A DNA stretch of 50,514 bases from Bacteroidota bacterium (GTDB lineage Bacteria; Bacteroidota; Bacteroidia; 2-12-FULL-35-15): contig CANIFU010000015.1 of NCBI GenBank assembly GCA_947466965.1, positions 1 through 50,514 on the forward strand, given 5' to 3'. Numbering within the stretch: the stretch's first letter is position 1; the number at the start of each line of letters is the position of its first letter. Under the pieces are notes generated by a model. It searched no databases, had not been told where the DNA came from, and worked only from the letters and a program-made list of their open reading frames with translations. Position numbers and translations under genes: made by a program. Below are positions 1-8,254 of this stretch, piece by piece.

Positions 1-82
1 CATACCCTTGCATGAAAAACAAAACACCTAAAATTACTCTGAGTATCAAACCTAAGATCGATTCGTTTGTAATTAATTCCAT
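1..82 (-). CDS. Partial small membrane protein, possibly DoxX-like (5' end only)
   Basis: The minus strand opens with an ATG at 82-80 and stays open to the window edge, giving about 27 residues. They begin MELITNES and continue into a hydrophobic stretch ending in FFMQGY. A short polar start, a membrane helix and a 'FMQGY' end resemble the first helix of DoxX/SURF4-type membrane proteins of Bacteroidota, but too little is present to be sure. It starts 44 bases downstream of the aroQ stop on the same strand, so the two may be co-transcribed. The rest of the gene lies outside the window. Confidence 0.5.
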   Translation of the reverse strand, partial: MELITNESILGLILRVILGVLFFMQGY

Positions 83-126
83 ACAATAAATGTCTGTATT
101 AATTTTTAACTACGATATGATTTTAA

Positions 127-543
127 TCATTTGATAAAACTTTCAATTGCCAGACGGTAGGAATCCAACCCAAATCCGGAAATGGAGCCGTAGCATTTTG
201 GCGCGATCAGCGAGTTGTGCCTAAATTCTTCCCGGGCAAAAATATTTGAAATGTGAACCTCGATGGTTGGGGTTTTTATTGCTGCAATGGCATCGCGTAA
301 GGCAACAGATGTGTGCGTGTATCCACCTGCATTCAGTATGATTCCATCAAAAGTAAAACCCGTTTCATGCAGTTTGTTTATCAATTCACCTTCTACATTG
401 CTCTGGTAATAGTGTAATTCAATGGAGACGAATCTTTTTGTTAATACTTCAAAATATGCTTCAAATGTTTGATTTCCATAAACAGATGTTTCGCGGGTTC
501 CCAATAAATTCAAGTTTGGACCGTTAATAATGATCAGTTTCAT
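127..543 (-). CDS. aroQ: 3-dehydroquinate dehydratase, type II
   Basis: Catalyses the third step of the shikimate pathway, 3-dehydroquinate to 3-dehydroshikimate, in the cytosol. The 138-residue length is normal for the small type II enzyme. The N-terminal GPNLNLLGTRE motif (8-18), the catalytic tyrosine (Y22 in SVYGNQ), the QSNVEGELI block (47-55), NAGGYTHTS (71-79), EVHISN with His97, and Arg108 in the FAREEFRHN lid are all visible, so the active site looks complete. It starts with ATG and is divergent from xerD across a 128-base gap. A partial membrane-protein gene follows on the same strand. Confidence 0.96.
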   Translation of the reverse strand: MKLIIINGPNLNLLGTRETSVYGNQTFEAYFEVLTKRFVSIELHYYQSNVEGELINKLHETGFTFDGIILNAGGYTHTSVALRDAIAAIKTPTIEVHISNIFAREEFRHNSLIAPKCYGSISGFGLDSYRLAIESFIK

Positions 544-671
544 TAATTCGAATGAGTTGTTAGATGTTGTTTGTTAGTTACTTGTTTGTGCTGTAAAGAT
601 ATATCAAAAATCGGATTCGTATTTTTACTTACGTTTAATTTAAATATTAACGTTTTCAACGTATTGCATCA

Positions 672-1571
672 TTGAACTGGACGGTATACATAAAAGGTTT
701 TAAATCTTTTCTGGCATTGGAAAAATCCTTGTCGGAAAACTCAATTGAAGCTTATATACATGATGTCAATAAATTAGTCACATTTCTCGAATTTAAAAAA
801 TACGATCTTTCACCGAAGGATATAGAATTGAAACATTTGCAGGGATTTGTAAAATGGGTAAACGACTTGGGCATGACGGCCTCCTCACAAGCTCGACTGA
901 TAAGCGGAATTAAAGGGTTTTATAAATACCTCTTACTTGAAAATGTGATGAATACCGATCCGACAGCCTTACTTGAAGCACCACATTTGGCGAGGAAGCT
1001 TCCGGACACATTGAGCCTAGAAGACATTAATAAACTCATCGAGGCCATTGATTTAAGTAAGGTAGGCGGACAAAGGAATAAAGCCATGCTTGAAACATTG
1101 TACAGCTGCGGGTTGCGGGTAAGTGAGCTAGTGAATCTAAAGATCTCCAATTTGTTTTTTAATGAAGATTACATCAAGGTGAGTGGTAAAGGAGATAAAG
1201 AACGACTTGTTCCTATCGGAAGCATTGCCATAAAGCAGATCGGGATTTATCGCGATGAAGTAAGGTGTCATGTTCCAGTTAAAAAGGATAATGAGGATTA
1301 TTTGTTTTTGAATAGCAGAGGAAAAAAGCTATCGAGAATATATGTTTTTACAACAATCAAAGACTTGGCCATGAAAATTCAATTGAATAAGAAGATTAGT
1401 CCGCATACTTTCCGTCACTCCTTCGCAACCCATTTGATAGAGGGTGGCGCCGATTTGAGAGCTGTACAAGAAATGCTCGGACACGAATCAATCACCACTA
1501 CAGAAATATATACCCACCTCGATAGGGATTATCTGAGAGAGGCCATTATACAGTTTCATCCACGGTCCTAA
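672..1571 (+). CDS. xerD: Site-specific tyrosine recombinase XerD
   Basis: Resolves chromosome dimers at dif together with FtsK and its XerC partner. The protein has 299 residues, typical of Xer recombinases. The N-terminal SAM-like core-binding domain covers about 1-90 and the catalytic domain about 105-295. All catalytic residues are visible: R149 in GLRVSEL, K173 in GKGDKERLV, H245 and R248 in HTFRHSFATHL, H271 in LGHES, and nucleophile Y280 in EIYTH. The start is a TTG at 672. An in-frame stop at 648-650 leaves little room for another start, and MNW..YIK..F fits the family N-terminus. No integrase signature or nearby phage gene suggests a mobile-element origin; it looks like the housekeeping XerD. 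Confidence 0.95.
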   Translation: MNWTVYIKGFKSFLALEKSLSENSIEAYIHDVNKLVTFLEFKKYDLSPKDIELKHLQGFVKWVNDLGMTASSQARLISGIKGFYKYLLLENVMNTDPTALLEAPHLARKLPDTLSLEDINKLIEAIDLSKVGGQRNKAMLETLYSCGLRVSELVNLKISNLFFNEDYIKVSGKGDKERLVPIGSIAIKQIGIYRDEVRCHVPVKKDNEDYLFLNSRGKKLSRIYVFTTIKDLAMKIQLNKKISPHTFRHSFATHLIEGGADLRAVQEMLGHESITTTEIYTHLDRDYLREAIIQFHPRS

Positions 1572-1623
1572 GGTCCTTTTTTTATGACTTTCATTCCTAA
1601 AAGTTATATGGAATTCCTTGGGT

Positions 1624-2577
1624 TTATTTTCTTTTCATTACCTTTTTTACCGCTTCAACGATGTTTACGGCATCAAGCCCATATTTCGTCATCAGCTGGT
1701 CAGGCGTTCCACTTTCACCAAAACTGTCGTTCACAGCAACCATTTCAACCGGAGTAGGTAATTCGCGGGCTAAAAGTTGCGCAATACTGTCACCCAATCC
1801 GCCATTCATCTGATGTTCTTCCGCGGTAACCACGCAGCGTGTTTTTTTAGCTGAGTTTAGCACAGCAGAAAAATCTAAAGGTTTAACGGTATGGATATTA
1901 ATTATTTCAGCGCTTATTCCGGCTGCAGCCAATTGTTCACCCGCTTCAATCGCTTTCCAAACTAAATGTCCGGTAGCAAAGATGGAAACATCCGTACCTT
2001 CGTTTAGCATCACTGCTTTACCGATCTCAAATTTTTGGTCGGCAGGTGTGAAGTTAGGAACAGTTGGTCGTCCGAAGCGGAGATAAACAGGGCCATCGTA
2101 ATCAGCAATTGCGATTGTAGCTGCTTTAGTTTGGTTGTAATCGCATGGATTGATTACTACCATACCCGGAAGCATTTTCATTAATCCTAGATCTTCTAGG
2201 ATCTGATGTGTTGCACCATCTTCACCAAGTGTTAAGCCAGCATGAGAAGCGCATATTTTTACATTTTTACCTGAATAAGCAACTGATTGACGGATCTGAT
2301 CATAAACACGACCGGTTGAGAAGTTCGCAAATGTGCCGGTAAAAGGAATCTTCCCGCCAATAGTTAACCCGGCAGCAATACCGATCATATTTGCTTCTGC
2401 GATACCGATTTGAAAAAAACGATCCGGATGTTCTTTTGCAAAAGCATCCATTTTAAGAGAACCGGTAAGGTCGGCACACAAAGCCACAACATTCGGGTTG
2501 CTTTTTCCTAACTCTGATAATCCTGCTCCAAAGCCAGAACGGGTGTCTTTCTTTTCGGTATACGTGTATTTTTTCAT
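1624..2577 (-). CDS. Transketolase, C-terminal subunit (pyrimidine-binding and C-terminal domains)
   Basis: Second half of a two-gene transketolase of the non-oxidative pentose phosphate pathway. The 317 residues cover the pyrimidine-binding domain (about 8-175), with the cofactor-activating glutamate E61 in GIAEANMIG and the HAGLTLGEDGATHQ loop, followed by the transketolase C-terminal domain (about 185-305). It must pair with the N-terminal half encoded at 4097-4945, which binds the thiamine diphosphate phosphate group. It is the last gene of a minus-strand unit and converges with xerD. In split transketolases the two genes are normally adjacent; here a VWA-protein gene separates them. Confidence 0.93.
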   Translation of the reverse strand: MKKYTYTEKKDTRSGFGAGLSELGKSNPNVVALCADLTGSLKMDAFAKEHPDRFFQIGIAEANMIGIAAGLTIGGKIPFTGTFANFSTGRVYDQIRQSVAYSGKNVKICASHAGLTLGEDGATHQILEDLGLMKMLPGMVVINPCDYNQTKAATIAIADYDGPVYLRFGRPTVPNFTPADQKFEIGKAVMLNEGTDVSIFATGHLVWKAIEAGEQLAAAGISAEIINIHTVKPLDFSAVLNSAKKTRCVVTAEEHQMNGGLGDSIAQLLARELPTPVEMVAVNDSFGESGTPDQLMTKYGLDAVNIVEAVKKVMKRK

Positions 2578-2622
2578 TTAATTTATAGTATAGATAATTT
2601 ATATAAAATTCTGATATTTAAA

Positions 2623-4059
2623 TTAATATAATTTTATTTGTGTAGATACTCCCGACTCAATCTTAAATCGTTTTTCAATTGTATAAATAGACTCTTTTGC
2701 ATTTTTTGGTCGGAATTCAATCCTGTATTTTCCCGGTTGTAAATTGATTGTTTCCTGAACGAGTGAGCTGTTTAAATTACACACCCAAACCAGTTTATTG
2801 TTTTCTTCTAAGAATAAACTTCCCGGACCTTCACTGGGTTTTCCTATAGTAACACTTCCCGATTGAGGAATTTCAATGTAGGTAGTTTTGCTTTGTGACA
2901 CATCTACTTTATCCAATTTGATTCGAGGTAATGTTAAAATCTCCAAATCGTACTTGCCTACAATGAATTTTTCTGTTGTGTTAAAATATTGATTGTGAAG
3001 TGTTTGCATGTCTCCATTTTTACGGATGATACAACTGATATTTTTGGTATAATCGGTGCTTCCCGACATTTTGAGGTTAAGGTAACCTTGTGGAGCATCT
3101 ACTGCAATAATATTATGTTTACCAGGAATTAATTCGATACCTTTCTTTTCAACTGGTGGAATTGTATGTACCACCATTTTATAGGTACCGATTGGATCTA
3201 TGACAATGGTATCTGGAACGCCTTTATTGTTGATCGTATGAATATAGTTATAGCGAATAAGTCCAGTTTGTTCATCATAAAAGGTCAAGTTAACATCCGT
3301 TTCGGTCGGACGGCCAACCTGATCGTTGAGATTTACCTGTGTAGTGGTATTGTTGAGAGCCTGGGAGATAACAATATTCAAGATATTTTTGAAACCTGTT
3401 TCGCTAGAAGCATCGTAAAATTTCCCGATACATCCAAACGAATTCATATAACTTTGATCAAGTCCGATCCCGATCACAAAGGGTTTTAAAACGATTCCTT
3501 TTTTCTGCAGCGCAAGAGAAACAGCACAAGGGTCGCCATCACACTCTTCGATACCATCCGTGATAAGGATAATAATGTTGCGGACACTTGCGCTGGAAGC
3601 GGAAGGGAAATCCCCGCCGCATTGTTCAAGCGTATAAGCGATAGGCGTTGTGCCCTTCGGTACGATCTGTTTTAGTTTGTTCTTAATAGCGATGGCATTG
3701 TTCTTACCAAAAGGAACTTCCAGTTTGGTATCGGTACAACTGCGTTCGGGACGGAGTGGAACCTGATGGCCATAACACCTGAAGGCTAATTCAAGGTTTG
3801 GGTTATTGACCTTTTGGATACTGTCCAAAAAATCGCTCAGCATTTTTTTAGCCATATCCATTTTCATTCCGTTCTGCCATTGTCCAAACATGCTGAAAGA
3901 AGCATCAAAAACAAATTCGATGCGGGTTAGAGGTTTCGTCTGCTGCGCAGATAAGTTAAAAGGGAGAAAGTTAAAAGTCAGAAGGATTACTAATGTTACA
4001 ACCTTAATTTTTGAAATCTGATTCCGATAGATATGGGGACTGAAATTACTTTTTTTCAT
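2623..4059 (-). CDS. Secreted von Willebrand factor type A domain protein
   Basis: A 478-residue protein of unknown specific function. A basic N-terminus and hydrophobic helix (about 18-37) ending FNLSAQQ look like a signal peptide, so it probably acts in the envelope or periplasm. A VWA domain follows (about 45-235) with a metal-ion (MIDAS) motif DASFS at D52-S56, a threonine in KGTTPIAY, and a LITDGIEECDGD block. The rest (about 240-478) is beta-rich with repeated surface-type strands and resembles no enzyme I recognise. Cysteines in GHQ..ERSC and ECDGDPC could form disulfides, consistent with export. It lies between the two transketolase halves on the same strand, with gaps of 37 and 45 bases, so it is probably co-transcribed with them; a functional link is not obvious. 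Confidence 0.85.
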   Translation of the reverse strand: MKKSNFSPHIYRNQISKIKVVTLVILLTFNFLPFNLSAQQTKPLTRIEFVFDASFSMFGQWQNGMKMDMAKKMLSDFLDSIQKVNNPNLELAFRCYGHQVPLRPERSCTDTKLEVPFGKNNAIAIKNKLKQIVPKGTTPIAYTLEQCGGDFPSASSASVRNIIILITDGIEECDGDPCAVSLALQKKGIVLKPFVIGIGLDQSYMNSFGCIGKFYDASSETGFKNILNIVISQALNNTTTQVNLNDQVGRPTETDVNLTFYDEQTGLIRYNYIHTINNKGVPDTIVIDPIGTYKMVVHTIPPVEKKGIELIPGKHNIIAVDAPQGYLNLKMSGSTDYTKNISCIIRKNGDMQTLHNQYFNTTEKFIVGKYDLEILTLPRIKLDKVDVSQSKTTYIEIPQSGSVTIGKPSEGPGSLFLEENNKLVWVCNLNSSLVQETINLQPGKYRIEFRPKNAKESIYTIEKRFKIESGVSTQIKLY

Positions 4060-4096
4060 TTTTTGACTTTTGAATTTAGTTCTTTTGACTTAGAAA

Positions 4097-4945
4097 TTAA
4101 TAGTCTCCAAGTGTTTCGGGGTTCTGATTCAAAGCCTGTGCCAATTGTTCATCGTTAGGAGCAACGCCATGCCATTTGTGGCTTCCCATCATAAAATCAA
4201 CACCGTGTCCCATTTCAGTTTTCATAAGAATCATAACCGGTTTTCCTTTTCCGGTATGTTCTTTCGCTTTATTTAATGTTGCGACAACAGAAGCGATATC
4301 ATTTCCTTTTTCAAGATCAAGGACATCCCAGCCAAAAGCTTCGAACTTAGCGCGTAGGCTTCCCATCGGCAAAACCTGATCGGTAGAACCATCAATTTGC
4401 TGTCCGTTCATATCAACGGTAGAAATAATATTGTCTACTTTTTTGGCAGCAGCATACATAGCCGCTTCCCAAATCTGTCCTTCCTGAAGTTCGCCGTCCC
4501 CGTGAAGGGTATAAACGATGTTTTTATCGTTGTTTAATTTTTTTGCAAGAGCTGCACCAATTGCCACAGAAAGACCTTGTCCGAGTGAACCCGAAGCTAT
4601 GCGCACACCTTCTAAGTGTTCGTGTGTAGTCGGATGACCTTGTAAGCGGGTATTCAGTTTACGGAAAGTAGCAAGTTCTTTAACGGGAAAATATCCAGAA
4701 TGTGCTAAAACGCTATAAAAAACCGGAGATATATGTCCGTTTGATAAGAAAAAGAGATCCTCACCAATACCATTCATGCTAAAATTAGCGGAATTATGCT
4801 TCAACGTCTCAAAATAAAGAGCCACGAGGTATTCGGTGCAGCCCAAAGAACCACCCGGGTGTCCTGAATTTACTGCATGTACCATCCTTACAATATCTCT
4901 CCGAACTTGAGAAACAATTTTTTCTAATTCTGCTGTTGAAGCCAT
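4097..4945 (-). CDS. Transketolase, N-terminal subunit (thiamine diphosphate-binding domain)
   Basis: First half of the split transketolase. The 282 residues carry the SGHPGGSLGCTEYL block (27-40), a LSNGHISPV motif, the GSLGQGLS loop (119-126) and the thiamine diphosphate/metal motif GDGELQEGQ beginning at residue 149 with the following VDMNGQQ. No pyrimidine-binding domain is present, so activity requires the partner at 1624-2577. It is the first gene of the minus-strand unit. A TACTTTTG promoter element lies about 40 bases upstream of its ATG. It is divergent from ychF. Confidence 0.93.
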   Translation of the reverse strand: MASTAELEKIVSQVRRDIVRMVHAVNSGHPGGSLGCTEYLVALYFETLKHNSANFSMNGIGEDLFFLSNGHISPVFYSVLAHSGYFPVKELATFRKLNTRLQGHPTTHEHLEGVRIASGSLGQGLSVAIGAALAKKLNNDKNIVYTLHGDGELQEGQIWEAAMYAAAKKVDNIISTVDMNGQQIDGSTDQVLPMGSLRAKFEAFGWDVLDLEKGNDIASVVATLNKAKEHTGKGKPVMILMKTEMGHGVDFMMGSHKWHGVAPNDEQLAQALNQNPETLGDY

Positions 4946-4986
4946 AAAATATGTTGATTAAAAATGATTTTTTAGTATTTAGTCTT

Positions 4987-4994
4987 CAAAAGTA
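4987..4994 (-). promoter_or_regulatory. Putative -7 promoter element of the transketolase/VWA unit
   Basis: On the minus strand this reads TACTTTTG, a full match to the Bacteroidota -7 consensus TAnnTTTG. It lies 41 bases upstream of the transketolase ATG. No convincing -33 TTTG was seen at the usual 17-23 base spacing, so the call rests on the -7 element and its position. Confidence 0.5.
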
Positions 4995-5098
4995 CCAATT
5001 TTTACAAGCCTTTTAGGTATTGTTGAAAATATGCAATTATTGTTGAAAACTCACGTAAATTAAGAGGAATAAGGGTTTTTATAAATTTTTGTTATGGT

Positions 5099-5106
5099 TA
5101 TATTTG
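5099..5106 (+). promoter_or_regulatory. Putative -7 promoter element upstream of ychF
   Basis: TATATTTG matches TAnnTTTG and lies about 110 bases before the ychF ATG, so a leader of about 100 bases is predicted. No clear -33 element is visible. The short open frame that runs through this leader into ychF looks like chance. Confidence 0.45.
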
Positions 5107-5215
5107 CAGACTGAAATAAAGCAGACCATCAAGGATGGGCAGAAGAGAATAGTACATATCAGTTCGTCTGTTTCTGTTTTTAACGTTATAACATTCAATC
5201 TTTTAACTAAAAAAA

Positions 5216-6316
5216 ATGGCATTACAGTGTGGAATAGTAGGATTACCAAATGTTGGAAAATCGACTTTGTTTAATTGTTTATCGAATGCAAAGGCTCAGG
5301 CAGCGAACTTTCCCTTTTGTACCATCGAGCCCAATGTTGGCGTTATTACAGTTCCGGATGAGCGTTTATCCGCATTGGAAAAAATTGTTAACCCCGAACG
5401 CGTTGTTCCTACCGTTGTGGAGATCGTAGATATTGCCGGTTTGGTAAAAGGAGCCAGTAAAGGAGAAGGGTTAGGAAATAAATTCCTTGCGAACATCAGA
5501 GAGACTAATGCAATTATTCATGTATTGCGTTGTTTCGATGATGATAATATCATCCATGTGGATGGATCTGTTAATCCTGTTAGAGATAAAGAGATTATTG
5601 ATACCGAATTGCAGTTGAAGGATCTGGAATCGGTGGAATCGAAATTGAAGAAAGTGGAGAAGATGGCAAAAACGGGTAACGACAAAGATGCAAAAAAGGC
5701 ATTTGATGTATTGACCAGCTTGAAAGAACTATTAGAGCAAGGGAAATCAGCACGTTCGGCAAACTTGTCGGAGCAGGATCTGGTTCACGTTGCTGATTGT
5801 TGCTTATTGACAATTAAGCCGGTACTTTATGTATGCAATGTGGATGAAGCATCTGTGAAAACAGGAAATAAATATGTAGATCAGGTGAAAGAATCGGTGA
5901 AGGATGAAAATGCGGAAGTATTGATCATTACAGCAGCAATGGAGGCGGAGATCGCCAGCTTGGAGACTTACGAAGAGCGTCAGATGTTTTTAGGAGAAAT
6001 GGGATTGACGGAGCCTGGAGTGAACTACCTTATAAAAGCAGCCTACCGCATATTGAACTTACAAACCTACTTTACGGCAGGAGTGAAAGAAGTGCGTGCA
6101 TGGACCATCATAAAAGGGATGACAGCTCCACAAGCAGCCGGAGTGATTCATACAGATTTTGAGAAAGGATTCATCAGAGCAGAGGTGATCAAATACAACG
6201 ATTTTATTACTTTGGGGTCAGAAGCTGCATGTAAAGAAGCAGGCAAGATGGGCGTTGAAGGTAAAGAATATGTTGTAAATGATGGCGACCTGATGCATTT
6301 CAGATTTAATGTTTAA
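5216..6316 (+). CDS. ychF: Ribosome-associated ATPase YchF/OLA1
   Basis: Translation-associated P-loop protein of the Obg family that binds ATP rather than GTP. The 366 residues are full length. The P-loop GLPNVGKST occupies 9-17, followed by a VDIAGLVKGASKGEGLG switch II block (about 72-88) and NVDEAS in the region of the altered base-specificity motif. A helical insertion covers about 130-200, and a TGS domain (about 280-364) ends the protein with GKEYVVNDGDLMHFRFNV. The ATG start sits directly before MALQCGIVGLPN, typical of the family. It is followed after 66 bases by parE on the same strand. Confidence 0.96.
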   Translation: MALQCGIVGLPNVGKSTLFNCLSNAKAQAANFPFCTIEPNVGVITVPDERLSALEKIVNPERVVPTVVEIVDIAGLVKGASKGEGLGNKFLANIRETNAIIHVLRCFDDDNIIHVDGSVNPVRDKEIIDTELQLKDLESVESKLKKVEKMAKTGNDKDAKKAFDVLTSLKELLEQGKSARSANLSEQDLVHVADCCLLTIKPVLYVCNVDEASVKTGNKYVDQVKESVKDENAEVLIITAAMEAEIASLETYEERQMFLGEMGLTEPGVNYLIKAAYRILNLQTYFTAGVKEVRAWTIIKGMTAPQAAGVIHTDFEKGFIRAEVIKYNDFITLGSEAACKEAGKMGVEGKEYVVNDGDLMHFRFNV

Positions 6317-6382
6317 GATAATTGTTTGTTGGATAGAAGTAGAATTCAAAACATCCAGCATCTCAAACTCAATACTAAAAAT

Positions 6383-8227
6383 ATGTCAAAAGAAGTAAAA
6401 TATACAGAAGACAGCATTCGGACGCTAGAATGGAACGAGCACATTCGTTTACGTCCGGGAATGTATATCGGTAAGTTAGGGGATGGTTCATCACCAGACG
6501 ATGGTATTTACATCCTCTTGAAAGAAACATTGGACAACTGTATTGATGAGTTTGTGATGGGGAATGGGAAGACCATTGAGGTGACGATCAAAGAAAAGAC
6601 AGTACGTGTGCGTGATTACGGTCGCGGGATCCCATTAGGGAAATTGGTGGATGTTGTATCCAAGATCAACACCGGTGCGAAATATGATTCAGAAGCGTTT
6701 AAAAAGTCGGTTGGTTTAAACGGGGTAGGTACAAAAGCAGTAAATGCCTTGTCGAGTTATTTTAATGTGCAGGCTTTCCGAGAAGGGAAAACAAAATCAG
6801 CGGATTTCTCTACAGGTAACTTAACCAAAGAAACAAAGATTGTTGAATCGGATGCACGCATGGGAACATTGGTTTCCTTTATTCCTGATGAAAAGATTTT
6901 CGGCAACTACCATTTCATCAATGAGTATGTTGAGAAAATGTTGTGGAATTACGCCTACCTGAATACCGGCCTGACGATTGTTTACAACGGTCAGAAATTT
7001 TATTCAGAAAACGGTTTACTGGATCTGCTTACGCAAAATATCAACGGCCCGATCTTATATCCAACCATTCATTTAAGAGGATACGATATTGAAGTTGCTT
7101 TGACGCATAGCAATCAGCAATATGGCGAAGAGTATTATTCTTTTGTGAACGGGCAGCATACAACACAAGGAGGAACACATCAGGGAGCATTCAGAGAAGC
7201 GGTAGTAAAAACCATACGTGATTTCTTTAAAAAGGATTTTGAAGCAGTGGATGTGCGCACGTCTATCATTGCTGCGGTAAGTATTAAGGTGCAAGAGCCT
7301 GTTTTTGAATCGCAGACAAAAACCAAACTTGGTTCACAGGATATTGGTCCGAAGGGTCCATCGGTGAAAGCATTCATTGGTGATTTTCTGAAGAACGAAT
7401 TAAACAATTTTCTGCATAAAAATCCGGAAACGGCACAAGCGATCCTTCAAAAGATCCAGCAGAGTGAGCGTGAGCGGAAAGATCTGCAGGGGATTCAAAA
7501 GCTGGCGCGCGACCGTGCTAAAAAATCAAATCTCCACAACAAAAAATTGCGCGACTGCAGAATTCATATGCAGTCGAACGATGAGCGTAAATTAGATACC
7601 ACCTTATTTATTTGTGAGGGCGATTCAGCGAGTGGTTCGATCACAAAAACACGTGATGTGAATGTACAGGCTGTATTTAGTTTGAAAGGGAAACCCTTGA
7701 ATGCTTTTGGACTGACAAAGAAAATTGTTTACGAAAATGAGGAGTTCAATTTATTGCAGGCAGCATTGAACATTGAAGACGGCATTGAGAATTTACGTTA
7801 CAACAACATTGTGGTTGCAACCGATGCCGATGTGGATGGCATGCATATCCGTTTGTTGCTGATGACCTTTTTCCTACAGTTTTTCCCCGATCTTGTAAAA
7901 AACGGACATGTGTACATTTTACAAACACCCCTTTTCAGGGTCAGAAATAAAAAGGAAACGATCTATTGTTATAGTGATCAGGAGCGCAAGGATGCGATCG
8001 CGAAATTGGGTTCAAAACCGGAGATCACACGATTTAAGGGATTGGGAGAGATCTCACCGGATGAGTTCAAATTATTCATCGGCAAAGATATGCGTAAGGA
8101 TCCTGTGATTATTGGCAGAGACCGCATCGTGGATATGTTGAGTTATTATATGGGCAAGAATACGCAGGAGCGTCAGGACTTCATTATCGACAATCTGGTA
8201 GTAGAGAAAGATCTGGTAGAAGGATAA
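6383..8227 (+). CDS. parE: DNA topoisomerase IV subunit B
   Basis: ATPase subunit of topoisomerase IV, which decatenates replicated chromosomes with ParC. The GHKL ATPase domain contains [17 protein letters not shown] and GRGIPLGK. The transducer domain follows, then a TOPRIM domain with EGDSASGS and the metal-binding DADVDGMH. The frame is open from a TTG at 6326, but I place the start at ATG 6383 ([10 protein letters not shown]), giving 614 residues; the 19 residues before it do not look like family sequence. It is 27 bases upstream of parC, and the pairing supports topoisomerase IV rather than gyrase B. The C-terminus is short, as usual for ParE. Confidence 0.94.
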   Translation: MSKEVKYTEDSIRTLEWNEHIRLRPGMYIGKLGDGSSPDDGIYILLKETLDNCIDEFVMGNGKTIEVTIKEKTVRVRDYGRGIPLGKLVDVVSKINTGAKYDSEAFKKSVGLNGVGTKAVNALSSYFNVQAFREGKTKSADFSTGNLTKETKIVESDARMGTLVSFIPDEKIFGNYHFINEYVEKMLWNYAYLNTGLTIVYNGQKFYSENGLLDLLTQNINGPILYPTIHLRGYDIEVALTHSNQQYGEEYYSFVNGQHTTQGGTHQGAFREAVVKTIRDFFKKDFEAVDVRTSIIAAVSIKVQEPVFESQTKTKLGSQDIGPKGPSVKAFIGDFLKNELNNFLHKNPETAQAILQKIQQSERERKDLQGIQKLARDRAKKSNLHNKKLRDCRIHMQSNDERKLDTTLFICEGDSASGSITKTRDVNVQAVFSLKGKPLNAFGLTKKIVYENEEFNLLQAALNIEDGIENLRYNNIVVATDADVDGMHIRLLLMTFFLQFFPDLVKNGHVYILQTPLFRVRNKKETIYCYSDQERKDAIAKLGSKPEITRFKGLGEISPDEFKLFIGKDMRKDPVIIGRDRIVDMLSYYMGKNTQERQDFIIDNLVVEKDLVEG

Positions 8228-8254
8228 AACGAAATTTAGAGTATTTGAAAAGAT

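Noticed and set aside
672-1571. XerD as an integrase of a mobile element
   Set aside because: Its sequence fits housekeeping XerD, and no phage, conjugation or attachment-site features are nearby.
5089-5274. 61-codon frame overlapping the start of ychF
   Set aside because: Runs out of frame into ychF; explained by the leader of that gene.
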